DNA of 64,000 nt, taken from contig NC_047062.1 of NCBI RefSeq assembly GCF_902459465.1, forward strand, positions 28,452,673 through 28,516,672, given 5' to 3'. The notes under the pieces are model-generated. The model was not told the origin of the DNA and searched no databases. It worked only from the letters and a program-made list of their open reading frames with translations. This document shows, one piece after another, positions 22,701 through 34,700 of the stretch; the first letter of the stretch is position 1; the number at the start of each line of letters is the position of its first letter. A program made the position numbers and the translations under genes. The DNA comes from Asterias rubens (lineage: Eukaryota; Echinodermata; Asteroidea; Forcipulatida; Asteriidae).

Positions 22701-25700
22701 AATACATCAAATGACAAGGATCGATATGTCGGTTATATATAAAACAAACATTGAGTGGCTCAGAGTAGAATGGAAGGAATATTATCACTCTGTAAAATTT
22801 GGACTGTTCCATTTGCGATAATATTCCTCTCATTCCACTCTGAGCCACTCAATATTTGTATACTATTAATTCCAAGACTTCAGGCGTGAAGCCTTTTATT
22901 ATGCATCTGAAAAAACACAGGCAACAAGGGTGTGTTTTCTTTCATTATTCTCTTGCAACTTCAAAGACCAATTGAGTTCAAATTTTATTTTGTGCATATG
23001 TTGAGATACACCAGATGAGAATCATGATCTTTGGCATTAACCAAACGTGTCCAGTGCCTTAAACTGTACATTGTATGTATTCAGTGTGAAGTATTACTGT
23101 TAGTAGTGTTAAAGGCAGTGGACACTATTGGTAGTTACTCAAAATAATTATTAGCATAAAACCTTTCTTGGTGACAAGTAATAGGGAGAGGTTGATTGTA
23201 TAAAACATTGTGAGAAACGGCTCCCTCTGAAGTGCCATAGTTTCTGAGAAAGAAGTAATTTTCCACGAATTTGATTTTGAGACCTCAGATTTAGAACTTG
23301 AGGTCTCAAAATCAACCATCTAAACGCACACACCTGCGTGTGACAAGGGTGTTTTTTCTTTCATTCATATCTCGCAAGTTCGATGACCGATTGAGCTCAA
23401 ATTTTCACAGGTTTGTTATTTTATGTATATGTTGAGATACACCAACTATGAAGGCTAGTCTTTGACAATTATTACCAATAGTGTCCACTGCCTTTAAATG
23501 AAGTATTGTCTGTTAACCAACAGATAAGGACTATCGCTTGAAAGAGTTTTTAGCCAACTTTATGGAGGCAGGGAAGTATCTGGAAGATTTTGAAGTCAAG
23601 TTTGCTTCAGTAAGTAACAATCAACTAACTTACCATACTTTACATACTTCCTCAAAGGTCCTAATTCCTATTTATATTAAGCAGCATTTAAACAAATTAT
23701 GTCCTCTCTCGTGTGTGTTTTGAATTATATTTTTACTTATATTTTTGTTCTGTAATTCTTATCTTTTCAATTATAATTTCTTGTATTTTTCTTGTTTAAT
23801 AATCTTCTAATATCCTTTTATAAACCATCAGCGAACTAAAAAATACAATTTGAATCAAATGTGTTTAGAAAGAATTGAATTTAAATAATTTGTTTGGCAT
23901 CTGTAAAACAAAATAACATTACTGTACACTAAAGATGACTAAAAAAGCAGACATTTTAACAAAAAGTATCAATATTAATTAATACAATGCTTGATTGTAA
24001 TACACTCTCTGTTTTTTTTACCATGGTTAAATTAGATTGACTGTTATAATGATCCTGTTGAGGAACTTTGCTCAAAGGAATCAGCCAAGACTACAATCTT
24101 TGTCTACAGGTAATTAATGCATCGTGATTATACGCTCGTACATGTTCCAGTGTGTTATCCAACCAATTAAAACCATATAACTGCATGGGTTGTGTAGGAT
24201 GGCACATCTGTGCATGCACATTAACTGCTGCACTGTGCTTTCACCTCATCTCATATGCAGGGTTCTCAACAAGCTGTAAATTGTGTGTATGTACCTACAA
24301 CCTTGGGCCAATATGCAACAAAGAAAAGGACAAATTATTTGTTTTTGTAATTTCTTAATTTATTCTGTTTGTTTATTGTTTTCTTTTATTTTTCTCTTTG
24401 AGGGGGATTATAGTTTTATATAAATCTCACATAAATCAATTGATGAGACCATTTAGAATGCTCCAGATGGCACAGGGAAAACCAAAGATGATAAAAAAGA
24501 TCCTAGATTTCAATAGCGTGATAGGTGTAACTTAAAAGAACGTTACAGAATTGGTAAGGAACACAAATCGTGAAGATCACAGATTTACATAAAACTTACA
24601 CAGTCTAATGATGATGATAGTAGAAAACATCCCTTGAAATATTTCTGTCTGAAATTTCATATTTGATCAGAAATAAACAGACTAATTTTTAGTTTTGAGT
24701 TTATCGCTCAGTGAGCGTTTTATTCATTGTTGTTTTGGCATCGATGCAATACAAAATTTGTAATCGGTTTTTCACTATTCTCTCGTGACCCAGATGGCCG
24801 ATCGATGGCTCAAACTTCTACAGGTGTCAGTTCATGTATATGGTGCAAAGTGATTACACTGCCAGCAACTTTTTTTGCTAGCAAAACCGATTCTGTAATG
24901 TTCCTTTAAACCTTTTTGGTACAGATCTTCAACAGTTATGAAAAATCTTGGTGAGAACACTGATATCACAAGAAGTTTTATCACATTGGGTAGCATTTAA
25001 TGGTCAGAAAGTAGGAAGGGTTTTAAATAGGCATGCAAGTGTTCCCCGGATCAGCTAATTTTCACCTTTTTTTTAACCTCAGTTTTACCATTTAAAATTG
25101 AAAATACTATACAAATACAAAATCATTGAGTTTTTTGTAATTTCCTCTTTCTTTGGTGAAGTTACAGTTACAGTGGACACTAATTGGTAATTACTCAAAA
25201 TAATTATTAGCACAAAACCTTACTTGGTAACAAGTAATGGGGAGAGGTTGATAGTATAAAACATTGTGAGAAACTGCTCCCTCTGAAGTGACGTACTTTT
25301 TGAGAAAAAAGTAATTTTCCACGAATTTGATTTCGAGACCTCAGATTTAGAACTTGAGGTCTCAAAATCAACCATCTAAAGGCACACACCTTCGTGTGAC
25401 AAGGGTGTTTTTTCTTTCATTCATATCTCGCAAGTTCGATGACCGATTGAGCTCAAAGGTTTGTTATTTTGTGCATACGTTGAGATAGACCAACTGTGAA
25501 GACTGGTCTTTGACAATTACCAATAGTGTCCATTATCTTTAAAGCAGGGAGTGTCAGTTTAGCGAGATGATGTCTCCAGAGAAATCTTTACAGTATGTTT
25601 ACATAGATAGATGACTTGAAGGAATGTGTGATGAATTTAAAACCTGAATGCACTTTTCCTTGTTATTTGTATTGCTATAGGTATGGCCACATTCTTACTG

Positions 25701-28700
25701 AGCTTCCTATGGATGCATTGTACAATGTGGATTCCATCATTTCCAACATGCTACAGTAAGTTTTGTTTGAAGCTTTGCATGTTGTGGATAAGAAGAAACT
25801 ATAAATAAATAAATAAATAGTAAACTTGCGGGTACAACCATGTGTAAATCTTTTTTTTGTGAGTGCTGGCTCAAAAAAGAGCTGGTGTTTTCTCAACGTT
25901 TTGAACTATGCTGAGGACAAGCAGAGTCGTGTTTCACACAAAAGAGATTTACAGATGGTTGTACATGTACACGCAAGTTTACTATTTATTTATAGTTTTG
26001 TTCTTATGCAACAGTGAGTTATTGTCCTGTGTTTTAAAATTAAGAAAGAAATTACTATTAAGTCAAACTAAAACTGTATTGTATTTATATCCACTGCTAT
26101 GTTTTACGTGGAAGTTTCCTGATAATATCTAATTCAGAATCAGGTCGGGAATTTTATAATTTTTGGGATAATGTTTTTGTTTAGATATTATTTTACTAGA
26201 CATGTGGACAAGTCGTTATGGGTTGTCGCGGTGAGATTGCCGAGTCATGGGGGTGGCGTAATGATTCAGGTCTCCGCGATCGAATACTACTCTCGTGAGA
26301 TCACTGCTCTCACACGTAGCTGCTGGCTGCGGACTACTACTCCCACTGTAGTCTTGAGAGCAGCACTAATCTCACAGGGCCAGCAGTCTCGCCGAGAGAG
26401 TCGGAATCGCGGAGAGTCAGAATACTATCACTGTGACAGACTTTGAACAACTTGTCCACAAGTTTAATGATTACCAGCCATTTACCTTATCCTAAGCTCC
26501 TAATTAAAAACAGCAATTAACCATAATACAAACCTAATTGCCTTGGATTAATATTATCCCTGCTCATTGAGTCTTGTATTCTTGAGCCATTACACCTTTT
26601 TAAGAGTAAAAGGGCGTCTGTGTCACATGAACCAAAAAATGCTTTTGTTCTTTAATTTTGCAGTCTAGTGCTTCTCCGTGAAGTGCCCTTTGTTCAGGAA
26701 CCGATAGATCTGGCAGCGATGCAACAGAAAGCAAAGAGGCATAAAGATATTATGTTTGCAAAAGTAATAGCTGTGGGTACTCCAGGTAATTACTCCATTA
26801 ATAAGAAAATAGGTTTTGAAGTAAAATAAATTATTGAAATCTGAGACATCCAGTGTGTTACTAAATTAAAAGTTAAAACCCAAGATCCAAGTACATACGG
26901 ATACAGAGAAAATAAACAAACAGGCAAAGCACGGATACAGAAAAAAAGGGGGGGGATACAAACTTGAAATTTTAAAGTGTTATAATGGGTTGTTTTTTAA
27001 TGTTGTCAATTTTTTTTTTTTTATAATTGTGTTCTGCTACCATGCTAAGCTACTTTTTTTTAGCTCTAAGCAGCTCAAACCGGGCCCAGGAAATGGCCAC
27101 TTTACAGAATTTTTTTTATTTTAGCTCACAGTGGCTGGTTGCTACTTTTATTTCAGATGGTACCTATCTCTGTAAAATTGGTACTTTATATAGTTTTGTT
27201 ATCTCTTTCAGAACATCGTGCCTTTATGGAAGGTGCCTTTGCATACAGCCATCTCTACCAGTTTGTTATGACGACTAACTCTCATCACAGCATGCTTGGA
27301 ATAGGGTGAGAACTTCCAATGTTTTCAATCTCTAAAGGCACTGGTAACTACTCAAAATAATTGTTAGCATAAAAACTTTATGTCGAGTATTGTTAAACAA
27401 GTAAATTTGGCTAACATTTGAAGTTTCAAGACAAACAATTCAGAAATAGCAGGGACACTCTACTCACAGAATATTGATTGTATGAGATAGTCACAGTACT
27501 CCAAGACTTATCAATGCTTAAAAGCCAGGTTCATACTTCCTGCGAATGCGATGCAAATTTGATGTAAATTTGACTTTACAACTCTGTTTTTCGCTGCTGC
27601 AAATTATTTGTTGCGAATTTGTGACGTCAACATTTGCTTCGCATTCGCATGAAGTATGAACCGGGCTTAACTGTACTTTTTCTACTTGAGACACAACCTC
27701 ATTCCCATTGAGACACAACCTCATTCCCATGGGTAAGATCTTGTTGCCATATGCCTTACCCCTGTCATCTGAAGTGACTCTTTCAGTGTACGTATGCACA
27801 AGTCTAAATTGAATGTTGCTAAAAGTTCCCTGGTGAGGTACATGTACTGTATGTTGAAGCGCCTTGAGCATCACTGAGTGACGGATATCACTGAGTGACG
27901 CTCTTTAAGAAGCCAAATATTATTATGATTATTATTTAACCTTTTGGTTTGTATTGTATGATGAGTGTTTATTACATGATGCTCACCATCTACATGTCTT
28001 GAAAATGATGTGTTGGCGTAGCTATATTTAATCATCTTTATTTAAAAAATAGTCAATAAAAGAATGTATGTTCATGTACATGTGTGTGACACACAATCAG
28101 CTTAGGAGGGGACCGGGTGTCGACTTCACACAGAGGACCAATCCTAACTTGGGATTAGTCCTAGGAAATATTAAAAACTTAAGGCTAGTCCTAAATTCAA
28201 GATAAGACTAGTATGCCATGATTTCCTTATGTTGTAGCTTGAAAGCAGGGATATTCGACTAAGATCTTTTTTTAGGTTTTGGATTTGTCGTTTACTGGTC
28301 TAGAATGGACTGTAAAAAAAAGAGGTCTTCATTACCAGGTTGGATAACTCCGTCGCTACCCACCTCAATAAAATAGCAGGGCATTGTAACCCCCAATATT
28401 TAGGTAATATTACCCAAATCCAAAGAATGCCAAATTCTTCTAGCATTTCTGTGAAATCTTAACGGCCTACCTCTTGAAGACAATTTTGCGTTGAAACATG
28501 CAATAATTGTAAGACTATAATCAGAATATGAAAAACTAACAGGACAAGTGTTGACAATGGAATTACTTTGCTTTTATTTTATTTTTTTATAAATCAATCT
28601 TTCAATGTCAGCTTGTAAGTCCAGTTAAGATTTTTTGATAGTGCCATTTTTGTAGCAAGAGGTGTATGCATAAAATCATACACATTTGCCAGTCTAGAGC

Positions 28701-31700
28701 AGATTTCTTACCATATAAGATACAGAAAGGGGGCAGGGGGCTCAAGGAGATATTGTCCGGGATTGTAGACTAGACATGCTAGAAGCAGTTTGACCGAATC
28801 GTACATGTATAATATCCTATAGTTACTTTACAATCCATTCAATGGTGCTTGTTTGTGTTCCTGGGTTGAGTTGCAGGAGGGACAGTGCACAGCCAAAGGC
28901 ATATAGCACTTTTTTGAGGACACAATGCAATTTGGTGCATCAAACTGATTGCCATATCTCAAGTTACAAACATGTATCTTGGCAGTGTAAGATTAATTCA
29001 CAGACACCTTTCACCAAGGACTAAAATGAAAGGATTTTGATACCTTTTGCAGATCAAGTTTTTGGCTATGACATATTTCCATACTCACTGTAAATATTTC
29101 TACAGGCAGTGTTGTATGGAATGCCAAAGAGGCATTTAATCATCGGTGATGGTCTTTTGCAACCGGTGATCAAATTTGTCATCGGTGGTGGTCCTATGCG
29201 ATCGGTGATCAACTTTCGCGAGCGGTGATAAACACGATCGGTGGTCCATTTTAGCGATCGGTCATGCATATTCACGACCGTTGATGGCTTTTTGCAATCG
29301 GTGGTCAACTTTAGTGATCGGTGGTGGCTTTTTGCAATCGGTCGACTTTAGTGATCGGTGGTGGCTTTTTGCAATCGGTCAACGTTAGGGATCGGTGGTG
29401 GCTTTTTGCAGTTGGTCAACTTTAGGGATCGGTGATGGCTTTTTGCAATCGGTCAACTTCAGGGATCGGTGATGGCTTTTTGCATGCGGTCAGTTTTAGT
29501 GATCGGTGGTGGCTTTTTGCAATCGGTCAACTTTAGTGATTGGTGGTGGCTTTTTGCAATCGGTCAACTTTAGGGATCGGTGATGGCTTTTTGCAATCGG
29601 TCAACTTAAGGGATCGGAGGTGGCTTTTTGCAATCGGTCAACTTTAGGGATCGGTGGTGGCTTTTTGCAATCGGTCAACTTTAGGGATCGGTGATGGGAT
29701 TTTGGGATATCCGAATTTTGCGTCCGGTCGGTGCAGGCCTACTTCAAAACCTATGATTGTGTAGATTGTGGATATTAGTTGTTGTTATTTTCTAGTTCAC
29801 ACCACCATGGAGGAATAAATTACACTCACCAGCGGGTTGACTGACTTGCCAAACATTTTTAGAAGAGTACCATTTTATAACTATGTAAGGGGGAACGCAA
29901 CAAACATCAAATTAATCAGCTCTTTCTAAAAAGATAATAATAATAATAACAAATGGGTAGGAGAGGGTGTGGAAGGGTTATCTATGTCCCACAATTGGTT
30001 GTCGTCTTCCGGAAATGGTGTATGCCGGGGAAATACAAATATTTATATTCAGTGAAGGGAAATGTTTTTGAACAAGAGTCTCTACCGATAGTTTTGTGTG
30101 TAAGGGGAAATCTGAAATCATACAAGTAGCCCTGTGTAAACAGACCCGGAGGTGAGATCATTATGACCACACACAAAAAAAAGGGTAAAAATTCTTCATT
30201 AATTAACCACGTGGTCTTCATTTGAACTTTTTAATTTGTAATTTTGATGCAGTCACTTTCATGTTATTGTGAAACATTCTCTTTGGTTATACAACACAGT
30301 ATGTACCTCAATGAGTTGTTGACTTCTTGAGAGGAGTCTATACTATTTTGTTTTCTACCCGCGTTCTGAACACATTACTCTGTACACGCACAAAGTACGG
30401 AGGTTTGGGATTTTCGTTAGAACGTGCGTTAAATTTGTCCTTGTTTTTCTAACCGCGTTCTGGACCAATTACTCTGTGCATGGGTTTTCGTTAAAACGAA
30501 CGTGCGTAATTAGATAGGGGTTTTTGACGACATCGACGTCGTCGTCAAAAACCCCCTTAAGGCAATCTAATACTACATTTCAACCCTACTTAACAGTTAT
30601 AAAATATTACTTGCTGTGGTGTTGTAGTTTTTGAGAAATGAGTGAAAAAATGTCAAATTTAGACTCCGATGTGTTTTCTTCGTGGACGAACGTGCGTAGT
30701 TGAATAGGGGTTTTTGACGACGACGACGTCCTCGTCAAAAACCCCTTAAGGCATCAAATACTACATTTCAACCCTACTTAATAGTTAAAGGCGTTAGCAG
30801 TTCATATTTAGTGACAATGTTCGCAAAATCATGACACGAGAATTATTTCGCCGGATCATAATCCCCTCTGTTGAAATACATACATGTAAACCCTCGATTA
30901 ATGTATTGGCCCTCATAGCCTAGTGGACATCAGTCGCGCTTTCTTCACTGATACGTGCGAGTTCGAATCTGCGCACGGGAAAAATATTGTTTTTAGCCCC
31001 CAAAACTAAAAAAATATTTCTTTTTGAAATATTTTAAGTTAGATTCTTATCTTTATATCGATAGTGTTGCCTTTTCTTTTTCTCAATTGTTAGCCAAACA
31101 TAACCTGTGTGCATGCATGACACGATGATGTTTGAAAAACACAGTAATCGGAAAATGGTGATCATAAGCGCAGAGTTTGGTGGTTAAGAGTTCTGTGAAA
31201 TCAAATCGTACTAGATCAAACATCAAACCACCGACCCCAAAAAAAATTAAAAATCGTAATTAATTAACCACGTGACCCATATTTGCATATTTAATTGTAC
31301 AAGGGGACAAAGTGGTTGGAACTTCCTAGCTGCACCATAGCAACTTTTGCAACCGGTGATGGAATTTTGGGATATCCGAATTTTGCGTCCGGTCGGTGCA
31401 GGCCTACTTCAAAACCTATGATTGTGTAGATTGTGGATATTAATTGTTGTTATTTTCTAGTTCACACCACCGTGGAGGAATAAATTACACTCACCAGCGG
31501 GTTGACTGACTTGCCAAACATTTTTAGAAGAGTACCATTTTATACCCAGATAACATACATACATTGGGCAATCAGTTATTCCAAATTATTACATTATTGC
31601 AATCAAGATTTATTAATATCTACAATATTTGGGGTATTTTATAGCAAAAAAAATCTCAACAAATTACAATACTTTGTCATTTTTTAATTGTTTCGAAAAT

Positions 31701-34700
31701 TGCATATTATGACCAATGTCGGTTCAATGCCGGCCCAATGGTGGCCGTTACCAAATCAGTATTGGCACAAAAAAGTTGTTTTATACCATTATTTGCCAAA
31801 ATGGTGTGCCACTTCGAAACAAGTATTGGCCCAGAAAAAGTTTTCTATACCATTTTGTCAAAATGGCGTGGCGCTAAAAAAAAAAGTATTTGCCCAGAAA
31901 AGATTGTCTATGGTGCAGCTACAAAACCAGTGTTGGCACAATAGAGGTATTCTACCATTTTGCCAAAATGGCCTGCCGCCAACAAACCAGTAGACAGATG
32001 ACAGAAAGTAAAACTTTCATTATCAGACGAAAATTCAACCAGCATTTTAACTCGTAAGTTTTTATTAGTAAAATAAAAATGCAAAAAGTATATCAAATAT
32101 ATTAAATTTAGATGAAATTACTTTGCAATAAAAAAGTTCATTACAATAAAGTGTAGTTGTCCATGATAAACCCAAAACATAAAAAATGAAAAAAACAGCA
32201 GCAATGAATAAATCAAATTAAAAATGCTATGTAAAAACCAATAAAATAATAAAGGAGGTATACATTTTAGAATTTTGTTTTATTAATAGTATTCGGTTTC
32301 TCAAAATGCCAAGCCATCAGGGGTCGATTTCACAGAGAGTTAGGCCTAGTCCTAACTTAGGACATAGTCCTTGGAGATATAAGAAACATATGGCTAGTCC
32401 TAAGTTAGGACGATTAACTCTTCCTAACTCGAGATAAGACTAGTCTTAACTCTTTGTGAAATCCACCCCAGCTTCAATAACTTGCATGGGCTAATTCCTT
32501 TTTAAATATCAAGTCGGTTAAGTAATTAGAACATATTTCTTTACCGTTTTGCCAAAGCCAGTATTGGCATGATTGGCCCCGAAAAGGTTTTCTATATGAC
32601 ACCATTTTGACAAAAATGGTGTGCAGCTACAAAACCAGTATTGGCTCAATGAGAGGTTTTCTGCCTGTTTTTCCAAATGGTGTGCCACAAAACCAGTATT
32701 GGACCACTGCAGGTTTTCTACCACTTTCCCAAAATGGTGCACCGCTACAAAACCAGCATTGGCCCATTAAAGGTTCATCATTTTGCCGAAACGGTGTGCC
32801 GCACAAAACCAATATTGGCCAAGACAGGCAAACCTCTGTCCTAACTAAAATAGTTTGCCTCTATAAAACCGACATTGGCCCAGTGTGGGCACTTTACTAG
32901 CAAGGACATGACGCTTGACCGGAAGAAGGCCAGCACTGGCCCAATTCTGGCTCAATATCACCATCATAATTAACGGCACCGTATCGAAACTCGACGCCGG
33001 TACATGCCACCATTGGCCCGATTCTGTATTGTTTGTTAGGCTATAACTGAAAAATGGTTTGAACATAGGTTGTGAAGTTCTTGGGATATTGTCCCACTTC
33101 CGGTTGACCTGGAATTAGAGCTAGGTCAATATGGGGGCAAAATTTTGTTAAGGTTAATCCTTAATGCTCAAAGAGTCTCTAAGTAAAAAAGGGTTTGAAA
33201 ATTAGTGGTGTAGTTCGTGAGGTATGGTCCCACTTCCGGTTGACCCTGAAGTAGAGGTCAACAAGGGGACACATTTTTCAAAGTTAATATTTAACACAAA
33301 GGAGTGTGCAACTGAAAAAAAAGTTCTGGTCCCAATTAAGGTTGACCCGAAAATAGAGGTCAACATGGGGTCACAGTTTTCCAAAGTAAAAATTTAAAAG
33401 GAGTCTAACTGAAACAAAAAATGAAGATTGATTGTGTAGTATAACTGAAACAAAAAATGGGCCAACTTCTGGTTGACCCGGAAGTATACTTCTTGAGATA
33501 TGGCGCTCTACTAAGATTTACTAATTAAATATGCAAATGAAGATCACAAGGTTAATTAATTAATAATTTAAAACAAAATTACGTTTAGAGTAAAGCTTAT
33601 TTTCAAGCTTCAATTTTATATAAGATTTAACTCTTTTATCTTTATACTTTATACACCCCCACCCCACCCCCTAAATTGGATTCAATTAATACGTGCCTCT
33701 CCGTTTATTACAAGGAAATATTTGTATAATACTTTACCTAGCCTTTTATAAAACGTGTTGAGTGCGTCCCGGTCTGTGTTTGTCCATCACATTCATGATG
33801 CACATAATATGTGTTTTCCATCAAAACGGTTTTTGTGTGGTCATAATGTTCACACCTCCGGGTCTGTTTACACAGGGCTACTTGTATGATTTCAGATTTC
33901 CCCTTACACACAAAACTATCGGTAGAGACTCTTGTTCAAAAACATTTCCCTTCACTGAATATAAATATTTGTATTTCCCCGGCATACACCATTTCCGGAA
34001 GACGACAACCAATTGTGGGACATAGATAACCCTTCCACACCCTCTCCTACCCATTTGTTATTATTATTATTATCTTTTTAGAAAGAGCTGATTAATTTGA
34101 TGTTTGTTGCGTTCCCCCTTACATAGTTATAAAATGGTACTCTTCTAAAAATGTTTGGCAAGTCAGTCAACCCACTGGTGAGTGTAATTTATTCCTCCAT
34201 GGTGGTGTGAACTAGAAAATAACAACAACTAATATCCACAATCTAACAATCATAGGTTTTGAAGTAGGCCTGCACCGACCGGACGCAAAATTCGGATATC
34301 CCAAAATCCCATCACCGGTTGCAAAAGTTGACCGATTGCAAAAAGCCACCACCGATCCCTAAAGTTGACTAATTGCAAAAAGCCACCTCCGATCCCTTAA
34401 GTTGACCGATTGCAAAAAGCCATCACCGATCCCTAAAGTTGACCGATTGCAAAAAGCCACCACCGATCACTAAAGTTGACCGATTGCAAAAAGCCACCAC
34501 CGATCACTAAAGTTGACCGCATGCAAAAAGCCATCACCGATCCCTAAAGTTGACCAACTGCAAAAAGCCACCACCGATCCCTAACGTTGACCGATTGCAA
34601 AAAGCCACCACCGATCACTAAAGTTGACCGATTGCAAAAAGCCACCACCGATCACTAAAGTTGACCACCGATTGCAAAAAGCCATCAACGGTCGTGAATA

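Larger units (their letters stand above)
22225..23062 (+). mobile_element. TTAA-flanked MITE, interrupted by other inserts
   Basis: Starts TTAAAGGCACTTGACAC and ends GTGTCCAGTGCCTTAA. The element is split at about 22385, and its matching right half (aagacttcaggcgtgaagcc) resumes near 22872. The gap holds two further palindromic inserts (22387-22735 and 22743-22859). Confidence 0.65.

Noticed and set aside
29145..29700. CRISPR-like array of ~37-bp units
   Set aside because: Units are directly adjacent without unique spacers, lie inside inverted arms of a transposon, and the genome is eukaryotic.
31688..32900. Open frames in the foldback interior as transposase
   Set aside because: They consist of minisatellite units, with no transposase motifs.
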